From Luteolibacter rhizosphaerae (lineage in GTDB: Bacteria; Verrucomicrobiota; Verrucomicrobiia; Verrucomicrobiales; Akkermansiaceae), in NCBI RefSeq assembly GCF_025950095.1, contig NZ_JAPDDR010000011.1, forward strand, positions 104,434 through 168,433: DNA of 64,000 nucleotides, read 5' to 3'. Position 1 is the stretch's first letter, and the number at the start of each line of letters is the position of its first letter. Shown piece by piece: positions 33,363-41,727 of this stretch. Position numbers and translations under genes: made by a program. Under the pieces are notes generated by a model that searched no databases, was not told the origin of the DNA, and saw only the letters and a program-made list of their open reading frames with translations.

Positions 33363-34106
33363 ATGGCGAGAGTCACACAACCCTCCAATCTCGAGCTGCA
33401 AGCACTGTCGGTATTGTGGCATGAAGGTCCATCTACGGTAACCGCCGTACTTGAGTTCCTCCCCGACGGGAAGGACCGGGCCTACACCACGGTACTGTCC
33501 GTCCTGCAGAGTCTCGAGCGCAAGAAGCTGGTGAAGCGGGTGCGCGTCGGACGGGCGCATGTCTACGAAGCCGCGTATCCCCAGGACACGATTGTCCAAC
33601 GTGCAGCGCACGATTTTCTTACCAACGCTTTCGGGGGCCGTCTCGGTGAGGCGATCCTCGCACTACTCTCCGCCGGCACGTTAACGCCGGATGAGAAAAC
33701 CAACATCGAACGCGAACTCAAACGACACAAAGCCATGGCTGCAAAGAAAACAGCGAAGAAGGCTGCCAAGAAGGCACCTGCCAAGAAGGTCGCCAAGAAG
33801 GCACCTGCGAAGAAGGCCGCCAAGAAGGCCGCTCCGGCAAAGAAGGCTGCCAAGAAGGTAGCGAAGAAGGTAGCGAAGAAGGCCGCTAAGAAGACTGCCA
33901 AGAAGGCACCTGCGAAGTCCGCCAAGAAGGCTGCCAAGAAAGCCGCCAAGAAGACCGTAGCGAAGAAGGCTGCCAAGAAGGCCGCCAAGAAGGCTCCGGC
34001 GAAGAAGGCTGCGAAGAAGGCACCTGCCAAGAAGGCCGCCAAGAAAGCCGCTCCGGCAAAGAAGGCCGCCAAGAAGGCTGCCAAGAAGGCCGCGAAAAAA
34101 GGCTAA
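33363..34106 (+). CDS. BlaI/MecI-type winged-helix regulator with histone H1-like tail
   Basis: A 247-residue fusion. Residues 1-75 form a BlaI/MecI/CopY winged helix: NLELQALSVLWHEGPSTVTA, RAYTTVLSVLQSLERKKLV and RVGRAHVYEAAYP. Residues 76-118 match the dimerisation region. From residue 125 (ATG at 33735) to the end the protein is a Lys/Ala/Pro repeat (AKKAAKKAPAKK units), like the C-terminus of histone H1 or chlamydial Hc1. The tail should bind DNA nonspecifically. An internal start at 33735 could also give a free H1-like protein. Dyads upstream suggest autoregulation. A terminator follows. Confidence 0.82.
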   Translation: MARVTQPSNLELQALSVLWHEGPSTVTAVLEFLPDGKDRAYTTVLSVLQSLERKKLVKRVRVGRAHVYEAAYPQDTIVQRAAHDFLTNAFGGRLGEAILALLSAGTLTPDEKTNIERELKRHKAMAAKKTAKKAAKKAPAKKVAKKAPAKKAAKKAAPAKKAAKKVAKKVAKKAAKKTAKKAPAKSAKKAAKKAAKKTVAKKAAKKAAKKAPAKKAAKKAPAKKAAKKAAPAKKAAKKAAKKAAKKG

Positions 34107-34171
34107 GGTTTCAATCTCAGCTACAGCAGCGGCCTGACCGTCTGCTCGTGTTGAGTCCAACTGTCTCAAAC

Positions 34172-34202
34172 GGCGGGGAGTTTCGGCTCCCCGCCCTTTT
34201 TG
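34172..34202 (+). terminator. Rho-independent terminator after the BlaI-H1 gene
   Basis: GGCGGGGAG / CTCCCCGCC (34172-34180, 34187-34195) with loop TTTCGG, followed by CTTTTTGTTT. Confidence 0.85.
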
Positions 34203-34363
34203 TTTCCCCGGATCGACCCTCGCAATCCCTTGGATCTGCGGGCTCCACGGCGGCTCCCCCACCCCGCAGCGGAAGAGAATCCCGGGATCGAAAAAAAGGG
34301 GTTGCATCCGCGGGAAGCGCCGCCCATTCTCCCGCCCCGCCCGAGGCGGGACACAAAAAAAAC

Positions 34364-34438
34364 GCGCGGTTAGCTCAGTGGTAGAGCACCACCTTGACAC
34401 GGTGGGGGTCACTGGTTCGATACCAGTATCGCGCACCA
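34364..34438 (+). tRNA. tRNA-Val (GAC)
   Basis: A 75-base cloverleaf. The acceptor stem GCGCGGT pairs with ATCGCGC (one G-T wobble), the D-arm contains GCTCAGTGGTAGAGC, the anticodon stem CCACC/GGTGG encloses TTGACAC with anticodon GAC at 34396-34398, and the T-arm is CTGGTTCGATACCAG. CCA is encoded. The integrase starts 75 bases downstream, so the 3' end of this gene is the likely phage attachment core. Confidence 0.95.
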
Positions 34439-34456
34439 TCTCTCTTTCAACGATTT

Positions 34457-34479
34457 AGCCCGCTTCGGCGGGCTTTTTC
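34457..34479 (+). terminator. Terminator after tRNA-Val
   Basis: AGCCCGC-TTCG-GCGGGCT (34457-34474) followed by TTTTTCG; 18 bases past the tRNA 3' end. Confidence 0.85.
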
Positions 34480-34512
34480 GTGCTTGGGTTTGTGTCCAAA
34501 TAGTGCCCATTA

Positions 34513-35796
34513 GTGCCCGAAAACTCCTCGCATTCGGGCTCGTTTGCGACTCATTGCTTGTCCGTGCCCCGATCCCCCAAGCTTGCACCTTACTATGATA
34601 ACACCCGCGGTAAGTGGGTGGTTAACGTGTCCGCTACGATATCCGCGTCGGGTAAGCGGGAGCGGGTATTCTTCGATAGAGGAGCCGAAGACGAGGCCAA
34701 GGAGTACGCTCGCCGGCTGAAAGCGGGCCGCGAGCACTTCAGAGAGAAAGCCAAGGGCATCAAGCCTGGGCTCATGGAAGCCGCGGTGAAGTGGGAGGAG
34801 CTCGCCATCGAGTATGGCTTCCGGGGCTTCGATCATTTCTGCACGGAAAAGTTCGCGGAGTTGGAGAAAGGCGCGAAGTCTCCGAAGCTCTCGGTGCTGC
34901 TGAATGCCTTTGTATCGGACAACCGGAAGAACTGGTCCGACCAATACCTCGGCAAGCGATGGAAGCCGTTCCGCCGCCGGCTGCTGGATCTCGAAGACGA
35001 AACGATCTCGCACATGAACGAGGAGTTCTGGCGCGCGTGGATGGCAGCTTGGGCGGAAGAGATCAAGCCGAGCTCCGAGACCTACAACCAACAGTTGGGC
35101 ATGGTGCGTTCTCTCTTCGAGCTATCGCTCGCGAAGAAAGTCTTCCAGGTGAACCCGCTCGAGAACCTTGTCGGCGCGAAGGAGCGAGTGAAGAGAGCGG
35201 TGCCGGTATCGAGCCCGGAAGACGTGCTGAAGCTTCTGCTCGCGGCATGGGAGCACGATCGCGAACTGGTGCCGTACTTCGCGACCTGCTACTTCGCAGG
35301 AGTGCGGCCGGACTCGGAGGCGAAAGAGCTTCGCTTCGAACACTACGATTGGAAGGAAGGACACCTGAAGGTCGGCATCACGAAGACCAATCACCTGCCC
35401 CATCGCTACGTGCCGATCGAGGATGCGTTGCGTGCCTGGATGCAACCGTTCATGAGGAAGAAGGGCTCTATCATTCCAAGCAACTTCAAGAAGCGTCGCC
35501 GCAGACTGATCTACGGCGGCTACACGACACCGGGCGCGAAGCTCTCGAACGAAGCGACATGGAAGCCGCTGGTGATTTGGGGCCACGACATCACGCGCCA
35601 CAGCTACGGCAGCTATTGGGAAGGGCTCCACCGCGGCGAAGCAGGCTCGCGCGAGAAGATCGTCGCGAACATGGGCCACGAGGACTTCAAGACCTTCGAT
35701 CGCTACTACAAGAACACCCGCACGAGAAAAGAGGCTGAAGCCTACTGGGACATCCGACCACCTGCCTCTGCATCTAAGGTGATCTCCATTGCTTGA
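34513..35796 (+). CDS. Phage tyrosine integrase
   Basis: A 427-residue tyrosine recombinase. The N-terminal part has an arm-type/SAM-like DNA-binding region (about 25-210); the catalytic domain follows with R265 in FAGVRPDSEAKEL, K291 in GITKTNHLPHR, a DITRHSYGSY box with R362, H389 in ANMGHEDFKTF and Tyr398/399 in DRYYKNT. The first His of the HxxR box seems shifted (HDITR), a tolerated variant in some phage integrases. GTG start at 34513. Position next to tRNA-Val fits site-specific integration there. Confidence 0.88.
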   Translation: MPENSSHSGSFATHCLSVPRSPKLAPYYDNTRGKWVVNVSATISASGKRERVFFDRGAEDEAKEYARRLKAGREHFREKAKGIKPGLMEAAVKWEELAIEYGFRGFDHFCTEKFAELEKGAKSPKLSVLLNAFVSDNRKNWSDQYLGKRWKPFRRRLLDLEDETISHMNEEFWRAWMAAWAEEIKPSSETYNQQLGMVRSLFELSLAKKVFQVNPLENLVGAKERVKRAVPVSSPEDVLKLLLAAWEHDRELVPYFATCYFAGVRPDSEAKELRFEHYDWKEGHLKVGITKTNHLPHRYVPIEDALRAWMQPFMRKKGSIIPSNFKKRRRRLIYGGYTTPGAKLSNEATWKPLVIWGHDITRHSYGSYWEGLHRGEAGSREKIVANMGHEDFKTFDRYYKNTRTRKEAEAYWDIRPPASASKVISIA

Positions 35797-35874
35797 TGCG
35801 CCAACCGCTGGCCCGGTCCCTTGGGGGGCAGGGACCGGACCTGATGGTGCAACCCTGGACCATCAGCACGGAAA

Positions 35875-36126
35875 TCAGTCCAACCGCGCCCACACGTATT
35901 GAAGGGCATTGTTCTCCACCTGCCGGGCAACGTAGTGACCGACGAGTTTGATCTCCTCGGTGTCGCCAGGCTGTTCCCACTCCGACATCTTCATTACGAC
36001 AGGGATGACGCTGCGGTCATCGGCCGGGATACCTTGGCGGATCTCACTCAGTACATCGGGGCTGATGATGCGACCGTCCTCGGGCCCACCGATAAAATGG
36101 ACTTCAGAGTATGGCGGGGACGTCAT
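35875..36126 (-). CDS. Small hypothetical prophage protein
   Basis: An 83-residue protein MTSPPYSEVHFIGGPEDGR... with acidic and aromatic composition and no membrane segment; it ends AARQ-like with QVENNALQYVWARLD. It is convergent with the integrase. The ATG at 36126 is preferred over upstream starts because the body has a consistent hydrophobic pattern from there. Family not recognised. Confidence 0.6.
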   Translation of the reverse strand: MTSPPYSEVHFIGGPEDGRIISPDVLSEIRQGIPADDRSVIPVVMKMSEWEQPGDTEEIKLVGHYVARQVENNALQYVWARLD

Positions 36127-36319
36127 CCATCCCTGATCGCATGATGTGTGCCGCAGCGGGAGACACGAATTCCTAGGCTCACCGAAAGCTTTCTCGCCAT
36201 AGCGTGGGCATTCCGCGCGATGCAGGGGAATGCTGCACTCGCTGGCGGGGGCCCGAGGGCTTTGTAGCATTCATCTACCCCACTCTGCAGTTGGGCACGA
36301 GCGCTGCGAACCGCCAGCC

Positions 36320-36514
36320 ATGGCCTCACCAAAATATCTGCGCAAAGAGCGCTCCGCCAGAACAGCCGCAATAATTTTCATGATCCTCGCGTTCCTGATT
36401 GCGATCATTGTCATCGGTCTTTTGAGAAAGCAGCCCCCGCGCGAGAAATCGTTGGAACGCGGGGGGGCTGAAGGCGTGTCCGAGTCAACCTCACCTGCAG
36501 CACGTGACGATTGA
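36320..36514 (+). CDS. Small single-span membrane protein
   Basis: A 64-residue protein with a basic N-terminus (MASPKYLRKERSAR), one membrane helix (about residues 17-35, TAAIIFMILAFLIAIIVIG) and a charged tail. Its stop overlaps the next start region (36504), so the two are coupled. Function unknown. Confidence 0.55.
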   Translation: MASPKYLRKERSARTAAIIFMILAFLIAIIVIGLLRKQPPREKSLERGGAEGVSESTSPAARDD

Positions 36515-36893
36515 CGAAATCGAAGGGTTCCTAGAACTCGGCCTTTTTGAGGACGCCTACGGGATGCTCCGGGATCTCCCCTTGCATGACCAACGGGATC
36601 CGAGGGCGCTTCGCGTTCTGATGTTCTGTGCTCTCGACATGCAATCGTTTCCCGCCGCCGAGCGGCTTGCTCGATACCTAGCCGGCACCGACGGACATCC
36701 ACGAATTTCAGCGGGCATCGTTCTTCATCAGCTCGCGGCCATCCATATCACGTGTGGGATGGTCGCGCATGGAGCAAAGCTAATCGCCGCGGCGATCCGA
36801 GCTGACCCGAATCAGCGGGAACTCCTGAGGTGTGATGAGCGGATCCCCGGCAGCCTGATCCCGACCGAAAGCAAAAAGGGGCGAGGAAAGTGA
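36504..36893 (+). CDS. TPR-like small protein, paralogue of 51633-51995
   Basis: A 129-residue helical protein beginning with GTG at 36504: MTIDEIEGFLELGLFEDAYG, then LRDLPLHDQRDPRALRVLMF and HPRISAGIVLHQLAAIHITCG. The helix pattern resembles TPR (ELGLFEDAYGMLRDL). It aligns by eye with the minus-strand gene at 51633-51995 (AELGLWEEAWETLDEL, DRIMPPALRIRLD, AAAHFYLELARLYIE). Probably a protein-interaction module of unknown role. Confidence 0.65.
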   Translation: MTIDEIEGFLELGLFEDAYGMLRDLPLHDQRDPRALRVLMFCALDMQSFPAAERLARYLAGTDGHPRISAGIVLHQLAAIHITCGMVAHGAKLIAAAIRADPNQRELLRCDERIPGSLIPTESKKGRGK

Positions 36894-36985
36894 TCTCCCA
36901 GCCCCTTCTTTCGGCAAGTCCGCCGTGGTAGGGCAGCTATTGACCGTTACCCGCCCAGGCACGCGATGTGCGAACGCTTCAGTCT

Positions 36986-37162
36986 ATGAAACCTCCAACT
37001 GATCCCGGCCCTCCGCGTCAACCATCGAGCGGTGCCGCCATTGCTATCCTCGGCGCGCTCGTCATCGTAGTCATCATCGCCATCGCGATCATCAAGGGAA
37101 GCCGGCCCTCTGCCGACAATCCGCCGAACGGCATGCCTCAAAACATTCGGGGTTCGCCCTGA
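36986..37162 (+). CDS. Small single-span membrane protein
   Basis: A 58-residue protein: Pro-rich start MKPPTDPGPPRQPSSG, one membrane helix (AAIAILGALVIVVIIAIAII) and a short Pro/Asn/Gly tail. Start at 36986. It resembles the other short single-span protein at 36320 only in layout. Confidence 0.5.
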   Translation: MKPPTDPGPPRQPSSGAAIAILGALVIVVIIAIAIIKGSRPSADNPPNGMPQNIRGSP

Positions 37163-37383
37163 GTTGCGAGCGGCTCCACTGAGATTCGCCTGCCCAAGCA
37201 TCTCCGAGAGATAGTCCGCGTAGATCCCGTTCATGCACGCCCGGTCACCTAAACTGCATCCGGGAAAGGCCCACTGTCGGCCAGTTGTTTGGGGCTGAAC
37301 AGCTCAAGGCCCAAGCTCCGTCTTAAATGCCTGCCGGAGTGGCCTTAAACATTACTCGTTTTACGACACGGGGGCGACTATGA

Positions 37384-37416
37384 GCATCCGGAAATCTTTA
37401 TAGGATCTCCGGATGC
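37384..37416 (+). promoter_or_regulatory. Hairpin/dyad over the start codon of the HTH-like gene
   Basis: GCATCCGGA (37384-37392) and TCCGGATGC (37408-37416) form a perfect 9-bp inverted repeat. The second arm contains the start codon ATG at 37413-37415 and the ribosome-site region is in the loop. It could be an operator or a translation-blocking hairpin. Confidence 0.5.
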
Positions 37417-37871
37417 AAATCACACTCACCTTGGAACTAAGCCAAGAGCAGGTCGAAGAGCTCATTGCTGCCCGCGAAGACTCCAGGCGCTCCATCATCA
37501 GCATCAAGTCCAATTCCATCTTCGCGCCTTCGCCGGACGCGAAGCTGCTTCCTCCCAGATGGCTCAGCCTCCGCACCGCGAAAGACTATTGCAGCCTGTC
37601 CACGGGCACCTTGCAGCGTGCTTGTGCTCTGGGTTTAATCGTCTCCCACATGGTGGGCCTGAAGGAGCAAGGTGGTGGCCGGCGCCTGATCGACCGCCTG
37701 AGCCTTGATGCTTGGATCATGGCCGACTATCCCGGGTGGAGGGATTCGGACTACCGAAAGCGGAAACGAAAGAAGGAGAAGGAACTCGTGCCAGAGCGTT
37801 TTCCGCTATTACCCCCGGTCAACATCACCGAACTGGCACGGGAGATCGTGCGGGTGATGGAGGAGAAATAA
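37413..37871 (+). CDS. Putative DNA-binding (excisionase/HTH-like) protein
   Basis: A 152-residue protein. Residues 1-35 look like an extended N-terminal helix (LELSQEQVEELIAAREDSRR). The central part PPRWLSLRTAKDYCSLSTGT LQRA followed by GLIVSHMV and GGGRRLIDRLSLDAWI has the helix-turn-helix/wing layout of excisionase- or MerR-like proteins. A Lys/Arg-rich linker and a C-terminal helix (ITELAREIVRVMEEK) follow. Position near the integrase fits an excisionase or regulator. The start codon lies in a perfect inverted repeat. Confidence 0.6.
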   Translation: MQITLTLELSQEQVEELIAAREDSRRSIISIKSNSIFAPSPDAKLLPPRWLSLRTAKDYCSLSTGTLQRACALGLIVSHMVGLKEQGGGRRLIDRLSLDAWIMADYPGWRDSDYRKRKRKKEKELVPERFPLLPPVNITELAREIVRVMEEK

Positions 37872-38023
37872 GGAATTTGCTGGTCCGATGATTACGGGGC
37901 TGACGTGAGGAGCGATTACTCTTCCTAGCAGGCATCATACTGCCGGCCGACCGATCATGATCGGGCAGGACTGGCTGATCCAATGCCGCGGCCCGGTCCT
38001 TTCGCGACCATGCCGAGGACCGT

Positions 38024-39712
38024 TTAGTGGGTGAGGACCACCACAAGCGCGCTAACAATGTCGTCGCGGATCTTGCGCACCAAGGTCTCGTCGATAAGCC
38101 GACCAGTTTCGTGAACTACACCATTGAGGCGAGGCAGATGCCCTTTGAAATTGTCGCATCCACGATGGCAGGTGTTCTCGTGCCCTGGTGGCCAAATCGA
38201 TTTGTTGTTGAGAACCCAGGTCATGGTCTGATCGAGCGTTACGCTGAAGTTTTTAATCTGATCAGCGTTGAGCGTCCTAGTCTTCTGGATTTCCACGAGC
38301 CAGTGATCTCTAATTGCTCTCACATGCTTGTGCCGTCTAAGGTAATCGTTGAGGGATTGCTCGAAAAGGCTCCGGATCATGAAGGCCGCCCGATATGGGA
38401 AGTCCTGAATCGGCGTATTGGCCGCCTCAATGACCAGCGAGGAAATCTTCGGCAGCCTCGTGATTACTTCGCAGTCAAAGAAAATATTGTCGAGCTGCGA
38501 GCTATGAGGCAGTCGATTCGAAGGTGGGGGGATGGGTGTTCCGGGCCTCGCCGGAGTTCCCGATGGGCCTTGGGGATGCGGCCCTGGCTTCGCGCCGGGG
38601 TTACCGGGCGGGGTAGGAGGCCCCGCATTCTTGTTCAGCTTCCGGTTTTTCGCTCGGAAGGAGTCGGCGGCTTGCTTCAACTTTCCGACGGTCTCCACGT
38701 GTGCCGGGCTGTGCGTGTTGATTGAGGTCTTCTTGCTGTCCCACGGCAGCTTGGAAGGATCTTCGCTCACATAGTAAGCCCACCCGATAAACCCGCTGTA
38801 TTCATTGTGCCAAACCGTCGTCCAGCCTGTTTCCATCGAACGATTCGCAACTAAGATGATTCGGTCATTGCACACGACGTACCACCCATATTCGGGGGCG
38901 ATTTTCCGGTTTGCGGTCATACCACCCTTGGAGAGCTGGTAGCTGCTGTGCATGCCAGCCTCTAGATAGAACTTCACGCCATCTTTGAGATTGAGTTTCT
39001 CCTCGATGACTGGGAATGATCCGTCCTTGCGGATTTTCGGCCCGAAGCTGTCAATGTCATCACCATCAATATCGATGACGAGTCCCTTGCTGACAAATCG
39101 GCCATAGCGTTCTGTGACGGACTTAATTACCACCTTACGCCATCGTTCGTTGGCGAGATCATTTTCAACTTCTGGCCGAATATCGGATATTTTTAGCAAG
39201 TTGAACTTTGCGCCCTTCGTGGTGCCAATGGAAGCTACGATGGGCTTTTTCTTCAAGTTCCGGACGTCCGACTCGGTGAATTCCAAGTGGCTGAAGGTTT
39301 TCCCATCGTCAGTCGTCAGCTCCACAGAGGAGCCCATTTTGAAGATGGAGCGATTCAGTCCTACACCAAAATGGCCGATCCCGTAGCGATGGCTGGACCG
39401 TAAGCCGGTGCGAAACGAGCGATTGGCTAAATCATCCTCACTGATCCCGCTGCAGTTATCCTCAATTTCAAAGCTGCTTCCAGAGAATCGAATCTTGATC
39501 TCGTAAGGGAAATAGGACGACGGCAGACCGAAATGATCCTTTTTAACAGAACGCCGGCTGAGGATCTCATTTCTCGCTGCATCAATTGCGTTATCAATCA
39601 GATCGTATACACACTCAATCGTGCTCACGTCTGAGGTGAGACCCCTAATCAAGAAGTCGGGATCGACGCTGAAATCGACTGGGACCTGTCGGGAGCGAGG
39701 AGTCTTAGCCAT
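38024..39712 (-). CDS. GHKL-type ATPase with possible HEPN-like C-terminus
   Basis: A 562-residue protein with a Bergerat (GHKL) ATP-binding fold: N-box DLIDNAIDA (residues 37-45), G1 box EDNCSGISEDD (84-94), and G2 box YGIGHFGVGL (110-119). A transducer-like middle (about 190-360) is followed by a Pro/Gly-rich linker (about 373-410) and an all-helical C-terminal domain (415-562). That domain contains R528-LNGVV-H534, which fits the Rx4-6H pattern of HEPN nucleases. The gene lies 35 bases after a C5-methyltransferase stop on the same strand. MORC/GHKL ATPases beside methyltransferases are known parts of restriction-like defence; the HEPN call is inference. Confidence 0.78.
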   Translation of the reverse strand: MAKTPRSRQVPVDFSVDPDFLIRGLTSDVSTIECVYDLIDNAIDAARNEILSRRSVKKDHFGLPSSYFPYEIKIRFSGSSFEIEDNCSGISEDDLANRSFRTGLRSSHRYGIGHFGVGLNRSIFKMGSSVELTTDDGKTFSHLEFTESDVRNLKKKPIVASIGTTKGAKFNLLKISDIRPEVENDLANERWRKVVIKSVTERYGRFVSKGLVIDIDGDDIDSFGPKIRKDGSFPVIEEKLNLKDGVKFYLEAGMHSSYQLSKGGMTANRKIAPEYGWYVVCNDRIILVANRSMETGWTTVWHNEYSGFIGWAYYVSEDPSKLPWDSKKTSINTHSPAHVETVGKLKQAADSFRAKNRKLNKNAGPPTPPGNPGAKPGPHPQGPSGTPARPGTPIPPPSNRLPHSSQLDNIFFDCEVITRLPKISSLVIEAANTPIQDFPYRAAFMIRSLFEQSLNDYLRRHKHVRAIRDHWLVEIQKTRTLNADQIKNFSVTLDQTMTWVLNNKSIWPPGHENTCHRGCDNFKGHLPRLNGVVHETGRLIDETLVRKIRDDIVSALVVVLTH

Positions 39713-39747
39713 TGCACCCCGGATTTCGAGGGACTAACAGCGAAGCG

Positions 39748-40878
39748 TCAAGCTGCAATTCGCGTGGCCAATTTAGCCATCATTTTGGAAAGTATATGAT
39801 AGGACACTGGTGGGGAAACGCTGTTTCCGATCATCCGAAAGCTATGCCACTTCGAAGGATGAAAGACAAACCAGTCCGGGAACCCTTGAAGCCTAGCCCC
39901 CTCACGCACTGTTATCACCCTCGCTTCCGACGGATGGATGGGACGCATTGCCTGGTATGATCCCCGCTCGTTGCCAGTGCCGGCACGTAAGGTGGGACAG
40001 AAGCCATCCCATCGAAGCCTTGGATATCGGCTCACCGCCTCAATCTCTCCTGGCGGGGTATCGGCAAACCGCCGCTTCACAATCTCAGTGTGTTTGGTTT
40101 CTAGAAGACCAGAAATCGACCCGTGGGCGAGTTTGGTCACTGATGTATCCCAACCAAGATTCTCGGGCATCATTCGCATTCGAGCTGCGTAGTCGGAGAG
40201 GCGAGTGGGCCTGCGCGGATACCTCGCCCAGCCGAAATCAAGAGGGTCTCTCGGATCGGCAATCGGGCTGGGAAGATCGGAAATTGCATCTCGAATCGTT
40301 GTAGGATTCGCGACCGAGGCCGCCGTTATGTCAGCCTCAGAGATTGGCGATACCTCCGCCGGATCGTAGCCTATCACTACCACACGCTTGCGCTTGGTGG
40401 GTGCGCCGTGCTCGGCGGCATTAACTATGAGCGGTCCCAAGATCACATAATCTTCCGGCACTTGGCCAAGCGCTTTGAAGAGATGCTCCCTCGATCCTTC
40501 GTCAAGAAGCCCGACGACGTTCTCCATAACGAAGAATTTCGGCTTGAGCATCCGGACGTGACGGTAGAAGTGGCCGATCAGAGAATTGCGAGGGTCGTCC
40601 GCAGCTTTCTTCCCTATTCTGCTGAAGCCTTGGCATGGAGGCCCGCCGATCAGCCCATCGAGGCGCTGCCTCCCGATAGTCTTCTTCCAAAAGCCGGCCT
40701 CGAGTTGAGAGACATCACCGTTGATGACTCGGGCGGTGGGGAAGTTCAGCCCATAGGCGGATTGCAGCGTTGAGTCAATGTCCACTGCGGCCACCGATTC
40801 AAAGCCCGCCAGTTCGGCTCCAAGTCCGAAGCCGCCGCAACCGCTGAAAAGGTCAACTATTCGAGGCTTTGTTAGCAT
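39748..40878 (-). CDS. DNA cytosine-5 methyltransferase
   Basis: A 376-residue C5-MTase that methylates cytosine in DNA using SAM. Motif I is DLFSGCGGFGLGAELAGF (SAM binding), motif IV is GGPPCQGFSRIG with catalytic C82, motif VI is FFVMENVVGLL, motif VIII region is APTKRKRVVVIG, motif IX region FCPTLRAGTG and motif X GNSVSPPVSYHI. All expected motifs are present, so it should be active; the target sequence is not readable. Start at 40878. It is followed by the GHKL ATPase, and a CGCAATTTGCG operator-like site lies about 50 bases upstream of its start. Confidence 0.92.
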   Translation of the reverse strand: MLTKPRIVDLFSGCGGFGLGAELAGFESVAAVDIDSTLQSAYGLNFPTARVINGDVSQLEAGFWKKTIGRQRLDGLIGGPPCQGFSRIGKKAADDPRNSLIGHFYRHVRMLKPKFFVMENVVGLLDEGSREHLFKALGQVPEDYVILGPLIVNAAEHGAPTKRKRVVVIGYDPAEVSPISEADITAASVANPTTIRDAISDLPSPIADPRDPLDFGWARYPRRPTRLSDYAARMRMMPENLGWDTSVTKLAHGSISGLLETKHTEIVKRRFADTPPGEIEAVSRYPRLRWDGFCPTLRAGTGNERGSYQAMRPIHPSEARVITVREGARLQGFPDWFVFHPSKWHSFRMIGNSVSPPVSYHILSKMMAKLATRIAA

Positions 40879-40928
40879 AACTACAAGGTCAATGCGATAT
40901 CTTTCAGGGTTTGAGCAGCGTTGTCGAT

Positions 40929-40939
40929 CGCAATTTGCG
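40929..40939. promoter_or_regulatory. Operator-like site CGCAATTTGCG upstream of the methyltransferase
   Basis: A perfect 5-1-5 dyad identical to the consensus of the sites in the repressor/early-gene divergent region. It lies between the methyltransferase start (40878) and the 3' end of the repressor gene (40944), so the repressor may also control the methyltransferase pair. Confidence 0.55.
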
Positions 40940-40943
40940 AGTG

Positions 40944-41726
40944 TCACACCACCTCCACCAGCACCGCATCAATCCGGCCGCCCTCCAAGGGCTCGACGTC
41001 CGGAAACTCAGGGTTGATCGACCTCAGAACTGGGATCTTGCCGTTCCGAGCGTGCTCTTCATCGCCTTGGGCCGGTGCGTAATCGAACATCTTGAGCGTG
41101 GTACCTAAACCATCGTTGTACACCACGATGCTCCCCTTTCGAGGGAACCCTTGGTCCTTGAAAGCCTTCACGATGATGGTCGAACCATCCGGGATAGTAG
41201 GCTCCATAGAGCGCCCTGAGACCCGGAGGGCATAATGGTCGGCTTTGTAGGCCTTGCTCACCGGGATCTCCGTCTCCTCAACGTCGGCGGAGCTTCTACC
41301 GCCGGCGGCTATGGATCCGCGTCTCATGATCGTGAATCCCCCAGCCGCCGTGGAAGTTGTAGACAGTTCCACAATCTTTTCCCGCGCATCCATAATCCGC
41401 TGGGCATTGGCCACCACTGCATCTCGAACGAAGTCCTGCAAGCTGCTGTAGCCTTCTTGAACCATGGCTCTCCGAATGACCGCGGCCTCTGCGTATGAGT
41501 AGTTTGGCGCTCCCAGCAGATCGTCGCACATGAGGCGCTCGATCAGCTTAAGCGTTGGGATAGGAATTGGCCTAGGTTTCCCTGGTGCGAGCCAGCCCGC
41601 AACGGTGCCCGGATGCGTTCCCGTTTGGTCTGCAAGCCATTCACGAGAGTGGCCTGCACTATCGAGCCATTTACTAATTTCGGAGGCTGAAATTTCGGAT
41701 TCGTTAGGCATCGGATGAGGTGACAT
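40944..41726 (-). CDS. CI-like phage repressor, S24/LexA peptidase type
   Basis: A 260-residue regulator. The N-terminal HTH is ISKWLDSAGHSREWLADQTG THPGTVAGWL; a linker follows; the C-terminal S24 peptidase domain has the catalytic Ser in ALRVSGRSMEPTIPDGS and Lys in LGTTLKMFDY. A RecA-dependent self-cleavage mechanism as in LexA/CI is the family expectation; a plausible Ala-Gly cleavage site is SIAAGGRSS. Start at 41726; ATG at 41711 or TTG at 41750 are alternatives. It is divergent from the early operon with an operator array between. Confidence 0.88.
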   Translation of the reverse strand: MSPHPMPNESEISASEISKWLDSAGHSREWLADQTGTHPGTVAGWLAPGKPRPIPIPTLKLIERLMCDDLLGAPNYSYAEAAVIRRAMVQEGYSSLQDFVRDAVVANAQRIMDAREKIVELSTTSTAAGGFTIMRRGSIAAGGRSSADVEETEIPVSKAYKADHYALRVSGRSMEPTIPDGSTIIVKAFKDQGFPRKGSIVVYNDGLGTTLKMFDYAPAQGDEEHARNGKIPVLRSINPEFPDVEPLEGGRIDAVLVEVV

Positions 41727-41727
41727 T

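Noticed and set aside
33735..34106. Separate histone H1-like gene
   Set aside because: The internal ATG has no visible ribosome site and the frame is continuous with the BlaI head, so it is kept as one gene, with the internal start noted as a possibility.
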